Source: an uncultured Prevotella sp. (GTDB lineage: Bacteria > Bacteroidota > Bacteroidia > Bacteroidales > Bacteroidaceae). From it: a stretch of DNA of 19,498 nt. This document shows positions 1-6,601 of this stretch, piece by piece. The DNA lies in the NCBI GenBank assembly GCA_934256705.1, contig CAKQPF010000064.1:1-19498 (forward strand). Direction: 5' to 3'. The position numbers and the translations under genes are program-made. The notes under the pieces are model-generated. The model was not told the origin of the DNA and did not search any database. It was given only the letters and a program-made list of their open reading frames with translations. Within the stretch, counting starts at the first letter, position 1. Each line of letters begins with the position of its first letter.

Positions 1-154
1 CGTTGGTTGCAACGAGGGAAGTCGTGCATGGGGAAGTACGACAAACCTACCTGAGTAGTTACAAAAAGTATTAACAATCGTTAAAACCGGGACAAAACAG
101 GCTTCACATCACGAAAACATTCTACTGTACATTTCGCATTTTTGCCGTCACTTA
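1..154. other. Left-edge noncoding or gene-end stretch
   Basis: No gene can be supported here. All three forward frames hit stops within the first ~75 bases; the frame from base 3 reads 22 or 23 codons to a TAA near 73 and could be the tail of a gene cut by the window edge, but nothing identifies it. The stretch from about 141 to 158 carries TTTTGCCGTCACTTA, which resembles the right end of the palindromic element near 13316. Confidence 0.3.
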
Positions 155-186
155 TTTGCTTATATCAAATAATAATAGTACATTTG
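155..186 (+). promoter_or_regulatory. Bacteroidetes-type promoter of the AAA-like/nuclease gene
   Basis: TTTG at 155-158, a 20-bp spacer and TACATTTG at 179-186 match the Bacteroidetes vegetative sigma consensus (TTTG at -33, TAnnTTTG at -7). The predicted start site lies near 190-195, giving a leader of about 20 nt before the ATG at 213. The -7 and initiation block is 17/20 identical to the one before kdsB. Confidence 0.6.
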
Positions 187-212
187 CTGTGGAAATCCAA
201 ACATTGAAGATT

Positions 213-1778
213 ATGTCACTCAAGTTATATCCTTTAGGCATACAGACTTTTGAGCGAATCCGAAGGGAAGACAAGCTCTACATCGACAAGACGGAATACG
301 TTTACCGCCTGACTCACACCAGCGGCACATATTTCTTCTTGGGACGTCCGCGCCGATTTGGAAAATCATTGTTTCTTACCACTCTCCAGAGTTACTTTGA
401 AGGCAAGAAAGACCTGTTCGAAGGCCTTGCCATCGAACAAATGGAAAAGGAGTGGACGGAATATCCTGTGCTCCACTTTGACATGAGCGGAGGCAAACAC
501 ATGGACAAGGAACAGCTGGAGAGGTATCTCGCATTCATTCTGGAAGCAGAAGAGAAGAAATGGGGAATCACCAATCCGCAAATAGATGCCAACAACCGAT
601 TGACACAACTGATCAACACGGCATACGAAAAATCAGGAAAACAGGTAGTGGTGCTTGTTGACGAATATGATGCACCGATGCTGGATGTGGCTCATGAACA
701 ACAGCAATTGGATGCCCTGCGTAATATCATGCGCAATTTCTATAGTCCTTTGAAGTACAGCGAAGCAAAACTGCGCTTTGTATTTATGACTGGCATCACC
801 AAGTTTTCTCAAGTCAGCATCTTCAGCGAACTGAACAACATCACCAACATATCCATGAACGATGACTTTGCTGGCATCTGTGGCATCACCAAAGAAGAAC
901 TCCTTACGCAAATGTCGGAAGACATCGAGCAACTTGCCCAAAGAATGGACATGACGAAAGAGCAAGTCATCGACAAACTGAAAGAGAATTATGACGGCTA
1001 TCATTTCACAAGATTCTCACCCGACATCTTCAATCCATACAGCCTGCTGAACTGCTTTGCGGAAAACAAATTCGGATCCTATTGGTTTTCTTCCGGCACT
1101 CCCACATATCTCATCAATATGATGCGCAGATACGGGGTAGTCCCTACAGATGTCATCACGCGAGTGGAAGCTGATGCCAGCGAGTTTGATGCTCCTACGG
1201 AGAATATGCCTACCATCATGCCTCTGCTTTACCAAAGCGGATATATCACCATCAAGGAATATAATGAAGACTACAATTATTTCGTCCTTGACGTTCCTAA
1301 CAAGGAGGTGAAGATGGGACTGACCAAGGCATTGATTCCATCATACGTCACACAGAATACGCTTGCTACAACCAATACCGCCCGCCGTATCGCACAGGCA
1401 TTGGACATGCAAAATATAGAGGAAGCTTTAGCAATGCTACAGACATTCCTGGGAACAGTGCCTTACTGCAACAATACCAATTACGAGGGACATTACCAGC
1501 AGATGCTCTTCATCATCTTCTCTCTGCTTGCAGACTATCTGTTGGACGTAGAAGTACATACACCCAACGGCAGAGTTGATATCATACTACTCACCCATAC
1601 AGACCTTTTCCTGCTGGAAATCAAAATGGACAAGAGTGCGCAGTCTGCGATGCGGCAAATCAACCTCAAGAACTATCACAAACGCTTTGCGCTATGTGGC
1701 AAGCCGATAACAAAAGTCGGTATCAACTTTAACAGCACTGCAGGGAATATTGAAAATTGGGTAATCGAAAAAGCATAA
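213..1778 (+). CDS. AAA-ATPase-like protein with C-terminal PD-(D/E)XK nuclease-like domain
   Basis: A 521-residue protein of the AAA-ATPase-like plus PD-(D/E)XK architecture, a family often present in many copies in Bacteroidetes genomes and without an established role. Residues 1-30 carry the family opening (LGIQTFERIRRE...YIDKTEY). A P-loop-like GRPRRFGKS lies at 44-52, and a Walker-B-like run VVVLVDEYD at 145-153. The C-terminal domain shows YEGHYQ (E425), then D456 and E469-x-K471 in RVDIILL...LLEIKM, the expected PD-(D/E)XK core. ATG 213 is preferred to TTG 156 because the homologous part begins at MSLKLYPLG and because the promoter at 155-186 would place TTG 156 upstream of the transcript. 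No signal peptide or membrane segment is visible, so it is probably cytoplasmic. It stands alone, convergent with gldE. The domain reading is firm; any function (DNA cleavage, element mobility, defence) is inference. Confidence 0.9.
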   Translation: MSLKLYPLGIQTFERIRREDKLYIDKTEYVYRLTHTSGTYFFLGRPRRFGKSLFLTTLQSYFEGKKDLFEGLAIEQMEKEWTEYPVLHFDMSGGKHMDKEQLERYLAFILEAEEKKWGITNPQIDANNRLTQLINTAYEKSGKQVVVLVDEYDAPMLDVAHEQQQLDALRNIMRNFYSPLKYSEAKLRFVFMTGITKFSQVSIFSELNNITNISMNDDFAGICGITKEELLTQMSEDIEQLAQRMDMTKEQVIDKLKENYDGYHFTRFSPDIFNPYSLLNCFAENKFGSYWFSSGTPTYLINMMRRYGVVPTDVITRVEADASEFDAPTENMPTIMPLLYQSGYITIKEYNEDYNYFVLDVPNKEVKMGLTKALIPSYVTQNTLATTNTARRIAQALDMQNIEEALAMLQTFLGTVPYCNNTNYEGHYQQMLFIIFSLLADYLLDVEVHTPNGRVDIILLTHTDLFLLEIKMDKSAQSAMRQINLKNYHKRFALCGKPITKVGINFNSTAGNIENWVIEKA

Positions 1779-1781
1779 CAT

Positions 1782-1837
1782 AAAAAAATCGGTCAAGCAA
1801 AAGACAAATCCAAGAATTTGCCTTTGCTTGACCGATT
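1782..1837. terminator. Hairpin terminator between convergent genes
   Basis: A perfect 15-bp stem pairs 1787-1801 with 1823-1837; the 21-nt loop contains a smaller CAAAT/ATTTG pairing. On the minus strand the stem is followed by a run of seven T (1782-1788 read in reverse), so it is a strong intrinsic terminator for gldE. On the plus strand the tail is only moderately T-rich, so termination of the AAA-like gene is weaker but likely shared. Confidence 0.85.
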
Positions 1838-1850
1838 GTCATTTATTCTT

Positions 1851-3188
1851 TCATTGCTCACCATCAGCCTCCTGCGGCTTTTCTCCCACGATTACCTTGA
1901 CACGCGAGATGCGGCGCTGCTCTTTCTTCAGCACTTCAAATGTGAGATGCTTGAAGGTGAGAACCTCATGTATGCCAGGAAAGTCACCTTTCAATTCAAG
2001 AAGCAGACCGGCAAGCGTGTCTGCATCCTCCACATCATCGAATATGTCATCATCGAGCTTGAGCAGACGGCAGAAATCCGTCAACTGGGTCTTGCCCTCA
2101 AAGACGTAGGTATTGTAGTTGAGTTTGGTATATTGCATCTCCTCCTCATCATACTCGTCATTGATTTCTCCCACTATCTCCTCAAGGATGTCCTCCATGG
2201 TGATGAGTCCGCTCGTACCGCCAAATTCATCCACCACGATAGCGATATGCACCTTGTTCTGCTGGAACTCACGGAGCAAATCATCAATCTTCTTCGTTTC
2301 CGGCACGAAATAGGCTGACCGCACGAGGCTCTGCCAGCGGAAAGTAGCAGGCTTTTCGATATGAGGAAGCAGGTCCTTGATATAGAGCACGCCCGTAATC
2401 TTGTCGAGACTGCCCTGACATACAGGTATTCGGCTGTAATTATTGTCCACGATGCACTTCAGCACCTCCGTGAACGAGGAACGGATGTCAAGGCTGACGA
2501 TGTCCTGTCGGCTTGTCATCACCTCGCGAGCCATCTCATCACCAAAGCGGATAATGCCCTGCAGCATGCTCTTCTCTTCGCGAATCTCTTCCTTGTCGGT
2601 GAGTTCGAGAGCCTGTTCGAGGTCATCAATGCTGAGCACGTGGTTCTTCTGCTGCACTATCTTTTCTGCAAGGATGCCACTGGACAGCAGAATAGTCTCC
2701 AAAGGCCAGAACACCTGACGGCACACCATTATGCCTCCGACTGCATTACGGCAGAAACTGAGCGGAGAAATGCGGCTATATACCTTTGGGATTATCTCGC
2801 CAAAGAGCAGGAGAAGGAACGTGAGCAGTACGGTAACGCAAAGAAACTGCAGCCAATAAGCATTGCCAAAATCCACAATCTGCGCAAAGATATAATTGCA
2901 CAGCATGATGATGGTCACGTTGACAAGATTATTGGTAATCAATATCGTGGCGAGAGTTCGCTCGCTGTCCTCACGCAGCATCTGGATGTTCTGGTCCCTT
3001 GCACTATGGTCGGGAGACAATTCAGACAAGTCCTTCGGTGTAAGACTGAAGAACGCAATCTCCGAACCGCTTGCAAAACCGGAAATGAGAAGTAGCACGA
3101 CGACACCGACTATGGATAGTATCACGCCCAATGTAGGGGGATAGAAACTAACTTCGAGAAATGATGAAAATATACTGGATGTAATCAA
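1851..3188 (-). CDS. gldE: GldE-like CNNM/CBS-domain membrane protein
   Basis: A 445-residue inner-membrane protein of the CNNM/CBS (CorC/HlyC) family, annotated GldE in Bacteroidetes after the gliding locus; relatives are implicated in divalent-cation transport. Residues 20-175 form the DUF21/CNNM membrane domain with the GxASGSEIAFFSL signature (37-49) and FGEIIPK (129-135). A CBS pair spans about 222-342, including YSRIPVC (251-257) and IVVDEFGGTSGLITMEDILEE. The transporter-associated domain covers about 355-435. It lies 37 bp after ssb, an ssb-gldE order known from other Bacteroidetes. The start at 3188 is TTG; in this frame a stop lies 12 bp upstream and no ATG occurs before residue 70, so TTG is the best choice. 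Prevotella-like bacteria do not glide, so the role is probably ion homeostasis. gldD is not the next gene; a convergent unrelated gene is. Confidence 0.9.
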   Translation of the reverse strand: MITSSIFSSFLEVSFYPPTLGVILSIVGVVVLLLISGFASGSEIAFFSLTPKDLSELSPDHSARDQNIQMLREDSERTLATILITNNLVNVTIIMLCNYIFAQIVDFGNAYWLQFLCVTVLLTFLLLLFGEIIPKVYSRISPLSFCRNAVGGIMVCRQVFWPLETILLSSGILAEKIVQQKNHVLSIDDLEQALELTDKEEIREEKSMLQGIIRFGDEMAREVMTSRQDIVSLDIRSSFTEVLKCIVDNNYSRIPVCQGSLDKITGVLYIKDLLPHIEKPATFRWQSLVRSAYFVPETKKIDDLLREFQQNKVHIAIVVDEFGGTSGLITMEDILEEIVGEINDEYDEEEMQYTKLNYNTYVFEGKTQLTDFCRLLKLDDDIFDDVEDADTLAGLLLELKGDFPGIHEVLTFKHLTFEVLKKEQRRISRVKVIVGEKPQEADGEQ

Positions 3189-3225
3189 AGGAACGAATAT
3201 TTAGATAAAAACACAAAAAGAGAAA

Positions 3226-3594
3226 TCAACCCTCAAAGGCTGCTCCGGAAGGTGTTTCCTTAGCAGACTTTGGAGTCAACATCTCCATGCTGTCAACTTG
3301 AATCTCTGTGGCAAACTGGCGCTGTCCCTTGGCATCATTATACACGCGGTACTTCAATCTGCCTTCGACGTAGAGCTTGTCGCCCTTGCGCACATACTGC
3401 TCCACCACCTTGGCCAATCTTCGATAGAATACGAGATTATGCCAATCCGTACGGTCTGGAACAACGGTGCCGTTAGGGAGAGTGTAGCCTTTCTCCGTCG
3501 TGGCTATACGAAGCTGCGCCACCGCCTGGTCTGCATCATAATAATGCACATCAGGATCAGTACCGACATTGCCAATAAGCATCACCTTATTCAT
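3226..3594 (-). CDS. ssb: Single-stranded DNA-binding protein
   Basis: A 122-residue SSB with one OB fold, which binds single-stranded DNA in replication and repair. The opening NKVMLIGNVGTDPDVHY (2-18), the segment RTDWHNLVFYRRLAKVVEQYVRKGDKLYVEG (48-78) and the closing strand ATEIQVDSMEMLTPK (95-109) are diagnostic. Bacterial SSBs usually end in an acidic tail of the DDDLPF type that recruits partner proteins; here the chain stops at SGAAFEG with no acidic tip, and it is short for the family. It may be a second, specialised SSB, with the main copy elsewhere. It is followed at 37 bp by gldE, probably co-transcribed. The leader upstream is A/C-rich on the coding strand and part of an inverted repeat. 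Confidence 0.93.
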   Translation of the reverse strand: MNKVMLIGNVGTDPDVHYYDADQAVAQLRIATTEKGYTLPNGTVVPDRTDWHNLVFYRRLAKVVEQYVRKGDKLYVEGRLKYRVYNDAKGQRQFATEIQVDSMEMLTPKSAKETPSGAAFEG

Positions 3595-3618
3595 TGTTGT
3601 ATTTTGATAGGTTTCACT

Positions 3619-3701
3619 GTTGTTTTTGTTGTTTAGTTGTCTGGCTGTGTGGTTGTTGACGGATTATTGCATCCAACAAAACCACTAAACAACAAAACAA
3701 C
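3619..3701. repeat. Inverted repeat in the ssb leader
   Basis: A 19-nt T/G-rich arm at 3619-3637 pairs with the 18-nt A/C-rich arm at 3684-3701 with one bulged base. Weaker pairing continues inward (GTGGTTTTGTTG on the minus strand against CAACAACCAC). In the minus-strand transcript this makes a long hairpin between the 179-aa gene and ssb. It could terminate the upstream gene or shape the ssb leader. The right arm includes the 19-mer ACTAAACAACAAAACAACA, also found just before kdsB. Confidence 0.6.
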
Positions 3702-3742
3702 AAAACCACAAGCACACCCCCACGAATGTGCGAATGCAGAGA

Positions 3743-4282
3743 TTACTTACAAGCGCCGAGGTACTTGAAAGAGAAATTCTTGCCTTTTGCAGAAGGAAAC
3801 TGGGAACGGGAATCGACTCTTTCGAGAAGATGATCGACAATACGCTTGTAGCAATCCATGCCAGATTCTGCCTTTACCTGAGCACTGAAGACTGTGTCAC
3901 GATACTCACACTTGCCAGTGGAAGGCACTGTCAGCACGCGCTTGAAACTGAGAGTTCCCTCATACCATCCTGGACGCTGGGCATTGAGACGTGCAAGCTG
4001 GGGATTTTCAATGTGGGCAGCATCAGGAGAAACAGTGCGGAGAGCCTTCTTCGCCTTGAAGTCAGCCATACATGCAGCCTCAGTCTTGATGATGATGAAA
4101 TAGACGCGTGGACGCACCTTATATCTCTTAGGATAATAAGCGTCAGCGGCAACATACTCACGGATATCATTCTCGAGATCAGGAGTCATCTTGATCTCAG
4201 GAATGGAAGAGAGGAAATCTATTGCTTCATCTACAGTAGAGACAAGCACCTCATTGTCAAAATATCTAAGATATAAATTCAT
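3743..4282 (-). CDS. Uncharacterised 179-aa protein
   Basis: I do not recognise a named family or function, though the composition looks like a conserved Bacteroidales cytoplasmic protein. It has no signal peptide or membrane segment. Notable stretches are LRYFDNEVLVSTVDEAIDFLSSIPEI near the N-terminus, PKRYKVRPRVYFIIIKTEA in the middle (a hydrophobic beta-strand flanked by basic residues) and a basic C-terminal third with two cysteines. The ATG at 4282 is chosen over an in-frame TTG at 4291 three codons upstream. ssb follows after 148 bp containing an inverted repeat. No exact TAnnTTTG promoter was found upstream. The reading frame is well supported by protein-like sequence across its whole length; a role related to ssb is only a guess from adjacency. 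Confidence 0.8.
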   Translation of the reverse strand: MNLYLRYFDNEVLVSTVDEAIDFLSSIPEIKMTPDLENDIREYVAADAYYPKRYKVRPRVYFIIIKTEAACMADFKAKKALRTVSPDAAHIENPQLARLNAQRPGWYEGTLSFKRVLTVPSTGKCEYRDTVFSAQVKAESGMDCYKRIVDHLLERVDSRSQFPSAKGKNFSFKYLGACK

Positions 4283-4483
4283 AAAAGTCAAAGAATAATT
4301 TTATGTGTGGATTCTAAGTAGGTTATCAAATTTCAATATTACAATTAGGTGGTCAGAATTATTGCGCTATACAGTGAAAAACAAATCGAGTTTTCCCTTC
4401 CCGACAGCAATAGAATACTTGTGCCACATAATGAATGTTTCATCTAACAGAACAATATGCACTAAAAAAACGAAACGTGCATA

Positions 4484-4512
4484 AACAACAAAAGCCTCTG
4501 AAACAGAGGCTT
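4484..4512 (-). terminator. Intrinsic terminator of the tRNA cluster
   Basis: A perfect 9-bp stem (4492-4500 with 4504-4512) has a 3-nt loop. On the minus strand it is followed by TTTTGTTGTTTA. It sits 8 bp beyond the encoded CCA end of the last tRNA and so ends the tRNA transcript. Confidence 0.9.
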
Positions 4513-4520
4513 CCGAATGT

Positions 4521-4596
4521 TGGAGCGGAAAACGGGACTCGGACCCGCGACCCCAACCTTGGCAAGGTTGTGCTCTACCAACTGAGCTATTTCCGC
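4521..4596 (-). tRNA. tRNA-Gly (GCC), CCA encoded
   Basis: The cloverleaf is complete: acceptor GCGGAAA with TTTCCGC, D-arm AGCTCAGTTGGTAGAGC, anticodon stem CAACC/GGTTG around loop TTGCCAA (anticodon GCC), T-loop TCCGAGT, discriminator T. The 3' CCA is encoded (4521-4523 on the plus strand read TGG). The 73-nt body is identical to the Gly tRNA at 4878-4950. Confidence 0.96.
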
Positions 4597-4604
4597 AAAA
4601 TAAG

Positions 4605-4688
4605 TGAAGAGGAGGAGACTCGAACTCCCACGTCACAATTGACACTACCCCCTCAAAGTAGCGCGTCTACCAATTCCGCCACCTCTCC
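4605..4688 (-). tRNA. tRNA-Leu (GAG)
   Basis: An 84-nt class II tRNA with a variable arm. The acceptor GGAGAGG pairs with CCTCTTC (one G-T pair). The anticodon stem CTACT/GGTAG closes loop TTGAGGG, giving anticodon GAG. The T-loop is TTCGAGT and the discriminator A is as expected for leucine. CCA is not encoded. It is third in the transcribed order of the cluster. Confidence 0.94.
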
Positions 4689-4747
4689 GACATTATTTTA
4701 CTTACAAGAACCATCTGCTTTCAAACTCCTGTGTGGTAAAAATTAAG

Positions 4748-4829
4748 TGCCCAGAACAGGACTCGAACCTGCACGCCTTTCGACACACGCACCTGAAACG
4801 TGCGCGTCTACCAATTCCGCCACCTGGGC
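4748..4829 (-). tRNA. tRNA-Leu (CAG)
   Basis: An 82-nt class II tRNA. The acceptor GCCCAGG pairs with TCTGGGC. The anticodon stem CACGT/GCGTG closes loop TTCAGGT, giving anticodon CAG. The T-arm GCAGG/CCTGT carries loop TTCGAGT; discriminator A. CCA is not encoded. It reads CUG codons, complementing the GAG isoacceptor beside it, which reads CUC/CUU. Confidence 0.94.
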
Positions 4830-4877
4830 ATTTTTAAGATTGATAGCCTTCAATGTTTCTTGCTTGTCCAATAAGTG

Positions 4878-4950
4878 AGCGGAAAACGGGACTCGGACCC
4901 GCGACCCCAACCTTGGCAAGGTTGTGCTCTACCAACTGAGCTATTTCCGC
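4878..4950 (-). tRNA. tRNA-Gly (GCC), CCA not encoded
   Basis: The same 73-nt body as the Gly tRNA at 4521-4596, with anticodon GCC in loop TTGCCAA. The following bases read CAC rather than CCA, so this copy needs CCA addition by the nucleotidyltransferase. It is the first tRNA of the transcript, about 55 nt after the predicted start site. Confidence 0.96.
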
Positions 4951-5014
4951 ATTATTCTCATCTTCAAGACTTGTTTTTGAAGTAGTTTTGAGAAGCATTT
5001 CCCTAAATGCGATG

Positions 5015-5045
5015 CAAAGGTACGACAATTTTCCTAAACTGCAAA
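5015..5045 (-). promoter_or_regulatory. Promoter of the tRNA cluster
   Basis: On the minus strand TTTG (5045-5042), a 19-bp spacer and TACCTTTG (5022-5015) match the Bacteroidetes consensus exactly, followed by CA. It is placed correctly for the four tRNAs and lies beyond the end of the MFS gene (5119). Confidence 0.75.
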
Positions 5046-5118
5046 ACTTTTCAAATATTTTTTTTCATTTACGTTACATTTTGGCACTTTAGTTGATATA
5101 CATCAAAGCAAACATGCC

Positions 5119-6495
5119 TTAACGCAGTCTTTTCCGCATATAATCACGTCTGACGTAAGCATAGTAGAAAACCACTCCGATAACATTGACTATAGCAGCC
5201 ATCCAGAACGCCGTCTGATAGCCCATGGCCTCAGAAATCACGCCACCAAAAACTATTCCGAGACCGATTCCCACATCCCATGATGTAAGCAAAGATGAAT
5301 TTGCCGTTCCACGACGACTGTGAGGCGCAAGATTTACAAACATCGTCTGCACTGCCGGGAACATGTGTCCATTGCCAAGGCCGAGAATCAATGCGCATCC
5401 GTAATATCCTATCGGATTATGAACTGCAGCGAAGATGATATAACTGAACACAGAAACAGTCATGCCGAGAGTGGCATTCCTCACCACCCTACCCTTTCTG
5501 AGACTTCGGCTTCCCGTAAGGCGCGAAGCCATGAGTCCGAGCGACAGTATCAGAAAGAAGGTGCCGGTGCCGGACGTAATGCCCATCGTCTCCTTACCGT
5601 AAATGGCAAGATAGGTGGAGAGCACTCCGTAAGAGAAGGACAGACAGGCAAGCATCACGCCCTCACTCCAGCCATTGAGCAGGAAGAAACGGTCAAGCGA
5701 TTTCACCTTTTCCTTCAGACTTACCACCTTATTATATATACATGGCGACTCTTGCTGTGGATTGTCCGACTCCTGGATTGCTGAGCTGGATGCTTTTTCT
5801 GCCTCCTTATCGCTTTCGATAATGGCATTATAGGGCTGTTTAGTGTCAGCGATGACCTTGTTCTGACGGAATTTCACAGTGGAATTGATGATGACGCCAC
5901 AAAGCGAAAACAGGAAAGAGAGAAAGAAAATAGCCTGGAAATTGCCCCAAACCTCATAGATATACAGTCCTATCGACGGACTTATAGCCGTGGCAAGATT
6001 ATTGGAAAGTCCATAGAATCCTATGCCCTCCGCACGTCTCTGCGGATGAAGCACATCTATAGCCACTGTGGAATTTGCCACCGTCGTACTGCCAAACGGT
6101 GCACCATGCAGCGTTCTGACGATAGCAAAAAGCAGCAAAGGACCTCCTACAAGATAGCCAAGGAAGAAAAAAGAGAAGAGGGAATAGCTCAGCAGCAGGA
6201 CCGTGCGGCGCGGAAAAGAGTCCACCACATAGCCACTGAAGAGTCTGGCAACAAGAGCAGTAATGGTATAGCCGAACAATATCAGTCCTATAGTATGCTT
6301 TCCTGCCCCATACTGCTCACTGAGATACAACGGCAGAAGTGGCATTACCAGCATAAAGGAAAAGAAAATCATAAAGTTTGCCGACCACACCTTTATGTAA
6401 TTGGCATTCCACAGCCTTGGAAGAGGCTGGGCAGATGCAGGATTATTCTCTCCTCCGGCATTCTTTATAGACTCCATATCGTTTGCCATACTCAT
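5119..6495 (-). CDS. MFS transporter
   Basis: A 458-residue major facilitator with about 12 hydrophobic segments in two halves. A hydrophilic loop rich in Glu/Lys/Ser at about 208-268 separates them. The loop after TM2 reads GYVVDSFPRRTVLL (89-102), the motif-A position of the family. The N-terminal ~28 residues are polar and cytoplasmic. The substrate cannot be read from the sequence; the arrangement resembles drug or metabolite effluxers (inference). Met1 and Met3 are both possible starts. The gene follows glmS but is separated from it by a terminator and a possible -7 element of its own, so it is probably a separate unit. No obvious terminator was seen after its stop. Confidence 0.88.
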   Translation of the reverse strand: MSMANDMESIKNAGGENNPASAQPLPRLWNANYIKVWSANFMIFFSFMLVMPLLPLYLSEQYGAGKHTIGLILFGYTITALVARLFSGYVVDSFPRRTVLLLSYSLFSFFFLGYLVGGPLLLFAIVRTLHGAPFGSTTVANSTVAIDVLHPQRRAEGIGFYGLSNNLATAISPSIGLYIYEVWGNFQAIFFLSFLFSLCGVIINSTVKFRQNKVIADTKQPYNAIIESDKEAEKASSSAIQESDNPQQESPCIYNKVVSLKEKVKSLDRFFLLNGWSEGVMLACLSFSYGVLSTYLAIYGKETMGITSGTGTFFLILSLGLMASRLTGSRSLRKGRVVRNATLGMTVSVFSYIIFAAVHNPIGYYGCALILGLGNGHMFPAVQTMFVNLAPHSRRGTANSSLLTSWDVGIGLGIVFGGVISEAMGYQTAFWMAAIVNVIGVVFYYAYVRRDYMRKRLR

Positions 6496-6508
6496 TTCTT
6501 ATGTTTTT

Positions 6509-6516
6509 CAAAAATA
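6509..6516 (-). promoter_or_regulatory. Possible -7 element for the MFS gene
   Basis: TATTTTTG on the minus strand fits TAnnTTTG and lies 13 bp before the start codon, just past the glmS terminator. No good TTTG is found 19-20 bp upstream, so this is only a candidate, and the leader would be very short. Confidence 0.3.
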
Positions 6517-6526
6517 TACAGATGCA

Positions 6527-6558
6527 GAAAAAGTGAGAAACAGCCGCTTCTCACTTTT
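6527..6558 (-). terminator. glmS terminator
   Basis: A perfect 11-bp stem (6529-6539 with 6548-6558) has an 8-nt loop and ends on the minus strand in CTTTTT. It lies 43 bp after the glmS stop. The stem is symmetric enough to work in either direction. Confidence 0.85.
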
Positions 6559-6601
6559 CCTGGATTATTCAACAAATATAAACTCAAGAGCCAATGGCCG
6601 G

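Noticed and set aside
3..73. Tail of a gene cut by the left edge
   Set aside because: An open frame of 22 or 23 codons is too short to identify, and neither composition nor motif supports it.
156..212. TTG start at 156 for the AAA-like/nuclease gene
   Set aside because: It lies within the predicted promoter and before the predicted transcript start; ATG 213 begins the family-like sequence.
2361..3095. A 244-codon open frame on the plus strand
   Set aside because: It lies entirely antisense to gldE, whose protein has clear domains; the translated product looks like a complement-strand shadow.
4435..4746. An open frame across two tRNA genes
   Set aside because: The sequence is explained by tRNA-Gly, tRNA-Leu and a terminator; the translation is a by-product.
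5093..5106. Short TTGAT/ATCAA inverted repeat after the MFS gene
   Set aside because: Only five base pairs without a T-run; too weak to call a terminator.
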